From NCBI GenBank assembly GCA_025200525.1, contig CM045760.1, positions 47,325,932-47,389,931 on the forward strand: DNA of 64,000 bases. The letters run 5' to 3'. The stretch's first letter is position 1. Every line of letters begins with the position of its first letter. Shown one piece after another: positions 9,608 to 20,229 of the stretch. The position numbers were made by a program, and so were the translations under genes. The notes under the pieces are model-generated. The model had not been told where the DNA came from and searched no databases. It was given only the letters and a program-made list of their open reading frames with translations. Source of the DNA: Camellia lanceoleosa (lineage: Eukaryota; Streptophyta; Magnoliopsida; Ericales; Theaceae).

Positions 9608-9741
9608 TAAATCCATTGGTTTCTCCACCCGTGTACCTTTGTTAAAAAGGTAGAGCATCTGAAGAGATCCGTTTTGATTTAAGTAGAAGTTGGCTTCGAC
9701 TTCTTTGAAATTCCTCCATTGTTGCTTTGGTCATCTAAGCT

Positions 9742-9752
9742 TAAGGTAGGAA
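9742..9752 (+). promoter_or_regulatory. Splice-donor-like site ending the LTR A leader
   Basis: AGCTTAAG|GTAGGAATTT, with GT at 9746. The B copy at 42981 keeps the GT. Confidence 0.45.
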
Positions 9753-9775
9753 TTTTCTACACTCTTTATTCTTTA

Positions 9776-10016
9776 TTTGGGAAGCCAAACCTTGGGCTTT
9801 TTTTGGCTAAAATAACTACACACACAAAAAAAAAAAAAAAAAAAAAGGCTTTTTAACTACAAAAAACAAAATATCACATCCAACCCATAATCATTACATT
9901 CTTTTTCTCCCAAAAAAGTAAAAAAAGCTAAAAAAGCCAAAAGCCCTTCCCAAACGAGATTTTTTAGCCCGGGCTAAAATAGCCAAAAAAGCCAAAAACC
10001 AATCCACTTCCCAAAC
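9776..10016. mobile_element. MITE in LTR A
   Basis: A block absent from LTR B, with ends TTTGGGAAG and CTTCCCAAA and an interior of AAAAAAGCCAAAA-type repeats around a poly(A) run. Related sequence occurs at 15800-16025. The exact target duplication is unclear. Confidence 0.65.
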
Positions 10017-11289
10017 GTACATGAGTTTTAACTTGGTTATTTCTTGATGTATGAAAAACATTGGGTTTTGAGGTGATTTTAACAAACCTAGGGTTTGTGG
10101 TTTAAATTCCAGAGAGGGATTTTCAAAGAGATGTCTTAGAAATGGTTATGGGAATAGATATGACCTTGGGTTGTGTTAAAATAGTTGATTTTTGATATTT
10201 GGGATGAGATTGGAAAAAACGGGAGTTTTGCCCTAAAATAACTTGAATAATTATTTTGTATAAATAATGAAAATTGTACAAGAAATGTGAAATTGGATAG
10301 ACATTTATATAAATGGTGTAGTTAGATACGTGTTATCTCTCACCTATGAAAATTTGAATAATTTATTTGTTGAAAAGATTGTATATCTGTTTTAAAATAT
10401 TTATTTTGGACTATCGGTGAATGATAACTATGATTATTGTAGAAATTGTATAAGGATTAGGTAAATTGAAATTTTCTTATTGGTTCTCATTGAATATAAC
10501 TGTGTTTTAATATATTGTATATGTATGATGTTTGGGAGGAGAAAGGGGATGTACTTCATATTTGAGAGGAGAAAGGGAATGGACTCAATTAAATTAAGTT
10601 GACTTGTGTGTCTTGGGTGCAAGTCCCAAAAACTTCGCATATCAATGGGTGTCGATCTCGTGAACGAAATTTTCGTAAAATAGCAAATTGAAGTGTTTGT
10701 GTATAATGGTTGTATGGTAAGAAAACCATTGAGTTGTAGTCTCAGTTGGGTTATCTAGATAACAATGGATATGACTTATAAATTGAGGAGATATGAAATG
10801 ACATGAAACGAATTAATATAAAATAAATTGGGATATAATACTTGGCATAATATAGTTTTGAAAAAAGAGTTGTAAATGATTTTATCTTTAAGCATTGGTC
10901 ATGTACATCATGTTTATAACTTTGTTAAAGTTCATATATTGTGTTAGATTGTTTGTACTGGGTTTGGACTCACCCTATTGGGAAAAATCATTTTCATGCC
11001 TCAGCCAAGACAGTAGCTTGGAGGGATTGGGAGCAAGAGCTTCTATTTTGTTGTGTCTATTTTTGTATAAGGGCTTGAAATTGTGTTGAGTTAGGCTCAC
11101 TTTTGTTGTTACCAAGCAACGATTTGGAAATATATAAGCCATTAGGGCAACTGATGATCTATGTAGCTTTCATTCTTTCTTATATCTGTCTTTTATATAT
11201 ATTAAACTTTGATGAATGAAGGTATGTTAATTCAATTATATTTCCGCTTATGAGATGGGTTCGTTGTGTTTATTTTAGGGGGCGTTACA

Positions 11290-12087
11290 TCAATATTTAT
11301 TTAAATTTTCTAATCCTTTTTAAATAGTTAAGCTACTATATTATTTTTTTGTTTCAATCAATTAACCATCTTCAGCCAAGTTTCAATGATCTCACTTTAT
11401 TAAGACTCAGCTTGCAAAAACGGACAGAGTCTTCAGCCATGATTCATGATCTCGAGACGATTCATTTTGTTGAAAAAGGATATCAGAAGAGACCGCAAAT
11501 CTCATTTTACTGATCTGATTTATTTGTAAAAAAAAATTGTTCCCCTTTTTACTGAGTTAGTTAATTATAAAGGTAAATTACAAATATATTTCTAAAATTT
11601 ATTAAGAACATAAATTTTTATCTCATGTTTTACAATTATAATTACTCTATTATCAAAAAAATTCCTACAACTAACCTAACAGATAAAATTAAAATTATCC
11701 AAATCTATGTATTATATAAGGAAAATAGAGTTTCTAGTAAGAAGACTTATAAGAGCTCCAAAGTCTCATTCCACAATTACTGATTTTTGTGATTTTAAAA
11801 ACATTTAAAAATAATTCTATTAGCCAACAAAGTAATTATAGATTAAAAAAAATGAATAAAAAACCACCTAAAATTTTGAATTACAAGTTCGTAAAATCTC
11901 TCTCCCCATTATTTATTTCTTTTCTAAATCTCATCTCATAACAAAGTAACTGTACATTAAAAAAACATTATACATTAAAAAAAAATTACAAACAAAAAAT
12001 TATAGATTAAAAAAAACGTAAAACCACAATAGTTAATTTTTTTAATTTTAAAAATATTTAAAAAATAGTACTATTAGCTAACAAAGT
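11290..12087. other. AT-rich spacer, no gene seen
   Basis: AT-rich DNA with poly(A/T) runs. No convincing coding frame and no element ends that I can defend. Confidence 0.5.
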
Positions 12088-12096
12088 AATTATAGA

Positions 12097-12481
12097 GGAA
12101 AATGGGTCACTGCTGTGCTAAAAGCATAGTAGTGACAGTGGTGCCTCTATTTAAGGTATATTATGGCCTTATTTTTATAATTCAAACCGTTCATTTTGTA
12201 GGGTTTCTTAAGTACTTCATTCCTACCAAAAATCATATTAATCGGATATCAATAACTATATGATCGAATTGCATAATCAAAAGAAAAACTTATTATTTAT
12301 TTTTTTGGTTATTGATCATATAGTTGTTGATATCCGACTAATATAATTTTTGGTAAGTATGAAGTACTTAACAAATCTTACAAAATGAACGGTTTGGGTC
12401 ATAAAATAAGACCATAATACACCTCAAATAGAGACACCACCGTCACTGCTGCGCTTTTAGCACAACAGTGACCCCATTTCC
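12097..12481. mobile_element. MULE-like foldback MITE
   Basis: Long inverted arms start GGAAAATGGGTCACTGCTG and its counterpart ending CAACAGTGACCCCATTTCC, and extend inward about 150 bp through GCTAAAAGC, CCGTTCATTTTGTAGG and GGATATC. The flanks AATTATAGA and AACTGTAGA look like a 9 bp target duplication with two changes, as for Mutator-like elements. No coding. Confidence 0.85.
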
Positions 12482-12660
12482 AACTGTAGATTAAAAAAGA
12501 AACTAAAATTGCTAATTTTTGAAATTTTAAAAATAATGTTATTGACAACAAAGTAACTATAGATTTAAAAAAAATAATAAAAGTACACAAGTTCCAAAAA
12601 TCTCTCATCTAATATTTATCTTTTTTCTAAATCTCATAATCTATCTATCTATCTATGCTA

Positions 12661-13100
12661 TCTATACTATATATTAAGTAAAAGAGAGTTTTTAACCCCT
12701 AAGGCCTGTGGGGCCTTCAATATCTCAATCTGAATTTTCTAAATTTTTCATTTTTTATTTAAAAAAAAAAATTCAGCATTTATTGATTTGGTCAAAATCC
12801 CCTGATCAGTATTTATTAACTTTTTTCAATCCACATGTCTTTCTATATGCCTGCATTTATTGATTTGGTTAAAATCCCCTAATCAGCATTTAAAATTCCC
12901 TCATATAAATAATTATAGATACAATCTGTGTATAGTTACTGCAGTACCTTTTTCAACTTCTCTCATACACTATGGTTAGTGATAAGATTGTTAAATTATT
13001 TTTATAAAAAATCTTAAAAAGCATAATTTATATTAAAAAAAATTTAAAACAAATTTAAATATCTATGATTATCCCGTACATAGCACAGATGATAGGCCAG
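12661..13100 (+). mobile_element. Short non-autonomous Helitron-like element
   Basis: Starts TCTATACTATATATTAAG directly after A and ends CCAG directly before T, with a weak hairpin-like CCCGTACATAGCACAG about 15 bases before the end. This is the TC...CTRR layout with A|T insertion. The terminal CTAG has become CCAG and the hairpin is decayed, so the call is moderate. Confidence 0.5.
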
Positions 13101-13270
13101 TGCTATATTATACCAAAGTGACTTTTCATCTTAGAGGCCTTAAGTGTTTGAAAACTTTAAATCTAATATTTTGAAATTTTGATTTTTATTAAAAAAAAAT
13201 TAAAACATCTATTGGCTATTCTAATGATATAAATATTAACTTTTAAAATTATTTAATACAAATATATTAT

Positions 13271-13470
13271 GATAAAAAGAAAGAAAGAAAGAAAAAATAC
13301 ACAATTCTCAACCTCCCATTCAAAATAAATCAAGCTTTTATTTAAAAAGAATATATATTGCTGATAAAAAGAAAGAAAGAAAGAAAAGAAAAAAAAAAAC
13401 ACACACAATTCTCAACCTCCCACTCCTTAAAATAAATCAGGCTTTTATTTAAAAAGAATATGAATCTGAT
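13271..13470 (+). repeat. Tandem duplication of about 100 bp
   Basis: Copies at 13271-13372 and 13373-13470 both run GATAAAAAGAAAGAAAGAAAG, CACAATTCTCAACCTCCCA, GCTTTTATTTAAAAAGAATAT. They differ by small indels in the A-rich part. Confidence 0.85.
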
Positions 13471-14402
13471 ACAATCTCCTCTCTCCTAAAATAAATCTAT
13501 TGAAAAAGGGACTCTCTCACCTCCCATAAAATGTATACTATTAATATCTTTCACAACTGGTCTGATCTATATAAATGTAAAATTAAACCTGACATAAAAT
13601 AAAAATTAAACCTTATATCTAGATTCTCTCTCTCTATTCCATAATTAAACACAATTTTATTCCCAAATAAATTTAACCATATCTATACTATATATAATTT
13701 TCTTTTTTAAAAATCTCATAATTTATTATTTTTTTTATAATGATTCCATAATTTATAATTTAGAAAAGGAAAGACGAAAAAAATTATTATTGTGCATTTT
13801 TTCTCTAACCAATTCTTTCTTCTATCCAAAATCCTAACCATCATGCATTATACTTTTTCCAATTCATTCATGTCTTACTTGCCCTTTAAATATTATGTTC
13901 ATGGAACGATTTTTAATTTTCTTTTCATGAGACAATTTGGAGGCTAGTTTATCTTTAATCTATTGTATTCTTTAAATAGACTCTTTTATCTTTTAGGTAC
14001 ACTATTTTTTTTTCTTTTTTCTTTTTATTTATTTATTTATTATTTATTATTTTTTTATCTATGACCATTTTTTTGTTCTTCTATTTTATATTTTGTGTGT
14101 CATTTCTCCCTCCTCTCTACCAATCATTATCTGTTTTTTTGTTTATAACTATTTTTTGTTAGTTAATATTGTTTTACTCGAATTTTTATACTAAAATGGC
14201 GTGATAGGGTCATTTGTATAATAAAAAACATGTCACTTATTATAAAGTGATAGATCAAAATTCAAACAAAATCATTATTAATAAGTTTTTTGTATTGATT
14301 TTATATTTGTATATCATTACTTTTTAAAAAAAAAAAAAAAATTACTCTAATATTTTTTTGATATCATGATATGTGTTAATTGATAGTTAGGTTGCTAAAA
14401 AA
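13471..14402. other. AT-rich spacer, no gene seen
   Basis: Low-complexity AT-rich sequence with ATTT repeats near 14020-14050. Nothing coding. Confidence 0.5.
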
Positions 14403-14758
14403 CAACTCAGCCTATATGCTTTGATAAGGTGAGTGAGTGAGTTGAGTTAGACTGATTGGGTGATAAAATTGACTGATCAGTTAGGCTGCTAGTTAAAATT
14501 TATTAATTCCATATAGTTTTGTACGAGTCCCTACTCTATTTTTATTTCAAATTAGGAAGATTCCGAAGAAATTGAAATGGCTTTGATTTCAATTTCCTCT
14601 GAGTCTTCCTGATTTAAAATAAAAAATATAGTATGGATTTGTACAAAATTAAATGAAATTAATAAATTTTAACTAACAGCCTAACTAATCAGTCAATTTT
14701 GTTACCTAACCAGTCTAACCCAACTCACTCATCTTATCAAACAATACAGGCTGAGTTG
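14403..14758. mobile_element. Near-perfect 356 bp palindrome (foldback element)
   Basis: Two arms of about 178 bp meet near 14581 with almost no loop. The outer end reads CAACTCAGCCTATATGCTTTGATAAG against CAACTCAGCCTGTATTGTTTGATAAG on the other strand, and similarity continues to the centre (GATTTCAATTTC / GAAATTGAAATGG). An RNA of either strand would form one long hairpin. No target duplication found. Confidence 0.85.
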
Positions 14759-15085
14759 GTGTGGGAGGTCTAGTTTTTTAGTACACTCCCACACATAACC
14801 ACCCTTGCAAAAATAAAAGAAAAGAAAAGAGAGGGGAAAAAAAATTAAAAAAAAAACAAAACTAACACAATCAAAAAAAGAAAAAAAAAAAAGAAAAAAA
14901 AAGAAAATTGAGGCAAATTCGAAGCATTATTGTATTTTTATTATCAACTTTCAATTTGAAAAATTTACACCAAACAGTACTTGTTTGATCATCTTTGTCA
15001 TGATCGGTTTCAAAAAATAAAATGAAAAAAGTTAGGCAATTAAAAAAAAAAAGAGTCGGTAAAAGAGTTTGAAAATTACCTAAAA

Positions 15086-15550
15086 GAGATGTGCTACATA
15101 GCTCGAAAGACAGCCCCCTGAATCCCCCGAATTAAAAAACGACGTCGTTTTTGATTTTTTTTTTCTTTTCTTCAGAAGAAGAGAATCAGAGGAAGAGAAG
15201 GAAGGAGGAGGAAGAAGGAGAAGGAGGAAGAAGAAGAAGAAGAAGAAGAACTGGAGGGGAGGGGGCCAACAAAATCGGGCTGGAGGCGGAAGCGGGGGGG
15301 AGGCAGAGGCAATGGTAGAGGCAGGGGGCAAAGGCGGAGGTAGAGGCGGGGGCTGCGAGGCAGAGGCGGAGTTGCGACGAGCTGGAGCTGCTGCGACGAG
15401 TGACGGAGGGCGACGATCGGACGGAGGCAACGGCGGGCGGAGGGCAACGGCGGGCTCCTCTTCCCCTCTCTTCTCTTTCTCTCTTCTTTTTCTCTCCTAT
15501 CTCATTCGGGGGATTCGGGGGGCTGAAATTAGGGGGAAAAAACATTTCTC
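15086..15550. mobile_element. MULE-like TIR element with ACGACGTCGT palindrome
   Basis: Flanked by a perfect 10 bp direct repeat TTACCTAAAA (15076-15085, 15551-15560). Ends share GAGA..ATGT and then CAGCCCCC(T/C)GAATCCCCCGAAT as inverted repeats. Just inside the left end is AAAACGACGTCGTTTT (15136-15151). The interior is GAA-rich, then GC-rich (GGAGG, GGCGG). Long proline/serine/arginine-rich frames here are by-products of that composition. Same family as the split element at 19307/29475. Confidence 0.82.
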
Positions 15551-15560
15551 TTACCTAAAA

Positions 15561-16828
15561 ATAGAATGTTGTGCAAATTTAAACTTAATATAATTGAACT
15601 ATATTCGAATGTTGGTGACAAATATCCCGTCAGTTTTCAGTTACTCCAACAAGAAGCAAAGTCAGAATTTCATTTAAGTAGGTATGTCACAAAATTATGT
15701 CAAATGAGGCAAGTGTAACAAATACATGCCTAGGTCAAAGTTTCATGATCATCAAGTGTACACCAGATAAATTTTCCATGCTTTGGCATCACAATTTGCC
15801 TTTGTTTGGCAACTTGGGTTGGTTTGGGTTGGGTTTGGCACTATTTTAGTCACAAAAGATAAAATAAATTTTTTAGTGTAATAAGACAAAATGTCACATC
15901 CAATCTATAATCATTAAATTCTTTCTTTCACCAAAAGTTAAAAAAGTCAAAAAGCCTATTTCAAACAAAACTTTTTAACTACATGCTAAAATAACAAAAA
16001 AACCAACTCACTTCTGAAATGAACTCACAAGAATTACATTGGGGGAAAATGTTTGATAGGCTAAAAGAGTTTTTCTTTGTTTAACCCATAATAATGTAGT
16101 TATAGGTGTCAACTGTTTCTTTGTCAAACACTCAATTATATATAGAGCATCACTATCTTATTTCTGCACCATTATAAATAAATTTTAGAGATTAAATTGT
16201 AGATCTCTCACATTTGTTGTTTGGCACACATTTGTGTCAGCAATGTCACAGCTATCTATGATTTGGGGCCTTGTCATCTATTTATAGGCAATTTTCCTAC
16301 AAGCTATCTTGAAGAAAAAATAAAATAAATGATTTGTTAAGTTGAAAAAGAAAAAAAGAAAAAAAAAATGAATTGTAATTTTTTTCCAATTTTATTACAT
16401 AAAAGAAAAGAAAGGAATCTCTTATAAGTTATACTTATGTTTTTTTTTTTTTTGGGTTTTATGTCTTTAGTAACTGGATGGATAGTTTTAGTATTATATA
16501 AAAATTGTAATCATTTGTTTTTTTCCCTCTCCCAACCTCTCCAATTTTGGAGTGAACAAAAAAATGGATTGTAAAATAAATCAATTTCTCTTCATTTCTC
16601 TCATCTTTAATAATCCAAACAAGTAATTAGAACCAAAAGAAATCGATTTTTTTTTTCTTTTCTCTCTAAATAACTCAATCCAAACTAATTGTTAAGTTTT
16701 ATATTTTTTATTTTTATCTCTCAATTAGACCATCCTTCTAGAGTAAACTTGAAATACGCACAATCACTCGAACTACATATATCAATTAAGATTAGGTGGC
16801 AACATTGAAAATAATCAAACATAAAGGC
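15561..16828. other. AT-rich spacer with a MITE relic
   Basis: Around 15800-16025 the words GTTGGTTTGGGTTGGGTTTGG, ATCACATCCAA..ATAATCATTA and AAAAAGTCAAAAAGCC match the MITE at 9776-10016. The rest is AT-rich without visible genes. Confidence 0.5.
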
Positions 16829-17061
16829 CTTGTTTGGTTTGTTTTTCAGAAATATTTTTGAGAAAAATTCTCTACAAACAAATTTTCAAAAGTAATCAAA
16901 CCAAACAAATTTTTTTAAAAAAATTCTCAAAATTTTGTTTGGTTACCTACTTTCCAAAATCACACTCTCTTTCATACACATCAAATCAATCACTTTTTTT
17001 AAAACTCTCTTCTCAAAATAATTTTCCAAAATTATTTCCGAAAAAAAACAAACCAAACAAG
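16829..17061. mobile_element. MITE, 233 bp
   Basis: Ends CTTGTTTGGTTTGTTTTTCAG and its inverted counterpart near 17030-17061 (AACAAACCAAACAAG). The interior repeats AAATTCTC and ACCAAACAAATTTT. The frame across it is a by-product of the repeats. Confidence 0.75.
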
Positions 17062-18208
17062 TTTTCGTACTTTTTATCTCAAAAACTACTCTACAAATAC
17101 AAATCACAAAACATGCTTGGTGCCACGAAATGATTGAGAACTATACTTGGATCAAAATGCATTTGGTTCTTTGTATTCAATAAGTATTGCATGATCGAAT
17201 AACTCAAGAAGGGGCGTAGGCTGTTGAAGTGGTACTTCTCAGAAAAATGAACTACTTAAATAACTTCATTTAACTACATTTTTGTTAAAACTCATTAATG
17301 AATATAAGTTTTAATGCTTCTAAATATTGAGAATTTTTCTATAATGTGTGATTCAAATTCAACTTTTATATAGTGGCACCATAATTTGAATCCAAAATTA
17401 TTTTTGAGTAAAATTGTAAGTAACTTTTTGATTAATTATTGCATAATTTTATTTATTTTCGGTCATTCGTTAGAATTATTGTATAAATTTTGATAATCTC
17501 AAATCTAATTTCTAATCTTCTTATATCTTAGGAGGCACTCCACCATTACATTTAACCCAACACCCAGGGGATCGGGTTTGGGCCAACCTAGACTTGAATG
17601 CTCTTGACTGGGGCTTTAAAGCCCGCCGATGCCAATTTTTTTTTTTCTTGAAACTTGAAGGTCTGGCAAAAGCCAAGAGCCAGACCTTCTAAGCCATTGG
17701 TTGGGCTTTGGTTCGGCTTGAGATAGCCTGTGGGCTTGGCTTTGAGATCGACTATTTTTCATATTTCATTTTAGTAAACTCTTATTTATCAAATTATTCT
17801 CTTAACGCTATTTATATGTTCTACACATTGAATTTTGACGCTATGTTTATAATTTTACTCTACTAATTTTTTATTTTTTATTTTTATTTTTAAGATATGA
17901 GAGTATAAAAATAATCAACGACCAAACCTTTTTCAAATTGTTGCCAAAGCGTAAAGAGACCAGTGCTAATAAAATTGAAATATTGATCTTTAAGTCGAAA
18001 TCCAAGTTGAAATTTACTTAGATGTGTTCAGTTTGAAGAGAATCCACTGTACTATTACCCAATTCAAATTCAACAAGTTAGTTGTTTTGAGTTTGAATTT
18101 GACTTACATATTGTTTTTTGATAAATTAGTTTTAAGAAATCGCTATGAGATATGTATGTGATACTTTCTACTAATGAAATCATGAAAAAAGAGATTAACG
18201 AGATAAAT
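17062..18208. other. AT-rich spacer with an old GC-richer patch
   Basis: 17540-17760 is richer in GC with repeated GGGCTTGGCTTT / AAGCCAAGAGCC words, possibly an old SINE or LTR piece. I cannot place it. No gene seen. Confidence 0.4.
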
Positions 18209-18789
18209 ATTATATTCCATCTATCTAATCAAATTACGTCAAATAGGTTCTAATTAGTCCATGACTGCTACTCCAATTGATCCAAAAATTTTATGTCACC
18301 ATGCTTTGAAACTATTGAATAATGATTTTATTAGCATGTCCTTGGAATAAATATTAGAAATATTATATATTCTATATGAAAATATGTGAGGAACGCTTCT
18401 CTCTAATCTAAAATTTGAATTGGAAGTGTTGTCCAGGTCTGTGGGGCCACGAGTCTCAAATTGATGATTCAAAATGTTTATTTTGTAGAACCATGAAATA
18501 AAATTATATTCCATCTATCCAATCAAATTATGTCAAATAGGTTCTAATTAGTCCATGACTGCTACTCTAATCGATCCAAAAATTTTATGTCACCATGCTT
18601 TGAAACTATTAAATAATGATTTTATTAGCATGTCCTTAGAATAAATATTAGAAACATTATATATTCTACATGAAAATATGTGAAGAATGCTTGTCTCTAA
18701 TCTAAAATCTGAATTGGAAGTGTTGTCCAGGTCTGTGAGGCCACGAGTCTCAATTTGATGATTCAAAATGTTTATTTTGTAGAACCATG
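18209..18789 (+). repeat. Tandem duplication, 294 bp unit
   Basis: Copy 1 18209-18502 and copy 2 18503-18789 begin ATTATATTCCATCTATC and carry GTTCTAATTAGTCCATGACT, TTTTATGTCACCATGC, GGAAGTGTTGTCCAGGTCTG. Differences are scattered single bases. The end of each copy (GATGATTCAAAATGTTTATTTTGTAG) resembles the core of the foldback MITEs at 12097 and 8876. Confidence 0.9.
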
Positions 18790-18920
18790 CATGTATATCA
18801 TCTATAAAAAAAATTTAGGTTGATACCATAATTGTAGCCTTTCTATTTTATTGCGTTTGTCTCTAAAAAATGAATAATATGTGTGTTTTTAAAAATAGAC
18901 TATTTATTTTTTTGAAGGGT

Positions 18921-19060
18921 AATGCTAATGATACCAAATTTTCTATCAAACAAATAAACAAAGGTCTCACATGGGTGTAGGGTCCACAATTTTATAGACT
19001 CCACACCCACGTAAGACATTTGATCATCTGTTTGATAGAAAATTTAAAACCTATAGCATT
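18921..19060. mobile_element. Small MITE, 140 bp
   Basis: Ends AATGCTAATGATACC...AAATTTTCTATCAAACA and TGTTTGATAGAAAATTT...CTATAGCATT are inverted repeats of about 34 bp. The middle is a second inverted pair (GGGTGTAGGGTCCAC / GACTCCACACCCAC). Confidence 0.8.
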
Positions 19061-19306
19061 TTTTTTTTCGAATCCAAACGTGATATAATGCAGAGGTTAT
19101 AATTATCAGATTAATTTAAATTTTTTCGTAAATAATATATAAATCTTACAAAATGGATGATTTAAATAGTAAAAAAAAAAAAAACAAGAGCAGAGCAAAA
19201 CAACTTTTCTGGCGCGGATTTTGAACTTGAACTGTGGACAAGCTGGATCAATCTTTCTAAGCATTGTTAAGATGTGTCCTCATCTGTTTTTCATATCTCA
19301 ATCAAT

Positions 19307-19575
19307 AGTAATGGTAGAGAGCCCGAATATAGGGGCTCGAATTTGGCTTGAAATTAGGGGAAGAAGGAGGAGGAGGAGGAGGAGAAGAAGGAGAAGAAGA
19401 ACTGGACATGAGGGGCTAACAAAATCGGGCGGAGGTTGAGGTGGAGGTGGAGGCGGAGGCGGCGGTGGGCGGAGGCAGAGGCGGAGGCGGGGCTGCGATG
19501 CCGACGAGCGACGAGCGAGCGAGATCGGCCGACGAGCTGCGACGCCGGCCGACGAGCTACGACGACGACCACTCT
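19307..19575. mobile_element. Left part of a MULE-like element split by element C
   Basis: Left end AGTAATGGTAGAGAGCCCGAA, GGGGCTCGAATTTGGCTTGAAA pairs with the right end at 29432-29475. A 10 bp duplication CTCAATCAAT flanks the whole (19297-19306, 29476-29485). The interior (GGAGG repeats, AAGAACTGGA, GGGGCTAACAAAATCGGGC) matches 15250-15290 in the element at 15086. The last five bases, ACTCT, are the target copy of the inserted LTR element. Confidence 0.82.
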
Positions 19576-19758
19576 TGTAGCACTTGGGCCCTTTTAAAAC
19601 TTTTGGGAAGTGTATTTGAACCATATATTATGTTTTGGGAATCTTCGGTGTTGTTGTACCTTGGTTTTGGATGAGTGAAAATTGATTTAAACTTGTTGGG
19701 TTTGGTTGTTCGCACTTATTTTTGTCAAAACGTTCCTTGGAAACTTAGAAATTTTGCC

Positions 19759-20130
19759 TTGGGGTCGACACTATCCTTCCTAAGGGTCGACCCTTGCATG
19801 TTGTGATGTTTCTGGGAGTGTCGCTGGAATATAGGGTCGACACTAGCCTTGGTGGTGTCGACACCTGCCTCTTGTTGCTGTCCACTAGGGTAGACACCAG
19901 TCTGGGGTGGTGTCGAACCTTTGTTGTATGTGCGTTGGTTGCTGGGAGATAGGGTAGACACCAGTCTGGGGTGGTGTCGACCCTTTGCTGTCTGTGTGTT
20001 GGTTGCTGGGAGATAGGGTAGACACCAGTCTGGGGTGGTGTCGACACCAAAGATCTTGATCAAGCTTTCCCAGATTTTTTTTTAACTCTTTGGTGTCGAC
20101 ACCACTGTTGCAGGGGTCGACACCTACGTG
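19759..20130 (+). repeat. GTCGAC palindrome cluster, 5' LTR of C
   Basis: Eight exact GTCGAC words, several extended to GGTGTCGACACC, plus decayed forms GGGTAGACACC. Embedded is a 62 bp tandem repeat (GGTTGCTGGGAGATAGGGTAG, ACCAGTCTGGGGTGGTGTCG) in about three copies. It ends about 100 bp before the TATA box. Confidence 0.92.
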
Positions 20131-20220
20131 TTTTTTTTCAAATTTTGGGCTGGTTTGGGCCCTACTTTTGAGGGGTTTTGGGCCCATTATTTTATTGACT
20201 TTAGGGTCACTTTTCTACCA

Positions 20221-20229
20221 CTATAAATA
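20221..20229 (+). promoter_or_regulatory. TATA box in the 5' LTR of C
   Basis: CTATAAATA followed by a CT-rich leader; copied at 26326-26334 in the 3' LTR. Confidence 0.65.

Larger units (their letters stand above)
8127..11289 (+). mobile_element. Solo LTR A, homologous to LTR of element B
   Basis: Matches the pieces of LTR B at 34607-35242, 42956-43313 and 50962-51945 throughout: CTCGAG cluster, CTAGATCTAGAGC leader, AGCTTAAG|GTAGG, GTATATGTATGATGTTTGG, GCGAACGAAATTTTCGTAAAAT-like block, AGTAGCTTGGAGG and ending GGCGTTACA. Subtracting its inserted miniature elements leaves about 2.0 kb, as in B. No primer site follows the end, so it is a solo LTR or a remnant. The 5' end TGTGTATTCTGGA is inferred by alignment with B; flanks CCCAT and TCAAT do not make a convincing duplication. 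Confidence 0.75.

Noticed and set aside
15080..15593. Overlapping long frames rich in Pro, Ser, Arg or Gly
   Set aside because: They read GA-rich and GGCGG repeats inside a transposon with defined ends and a 10 bp target duplication.
19298..19674. Pro/Arg-rich frames on both strands
   Set aside because: Same low-complexity repeat family as 15086-15550; the plus frame also crosses the LTR boundary at 19576.
19725..20187. Minus frames in the GTCGAC cluster
   Set aside because: They repeat because the DNA does (62 bp units) and occur identically in both LTRs of C; no start context or domain.
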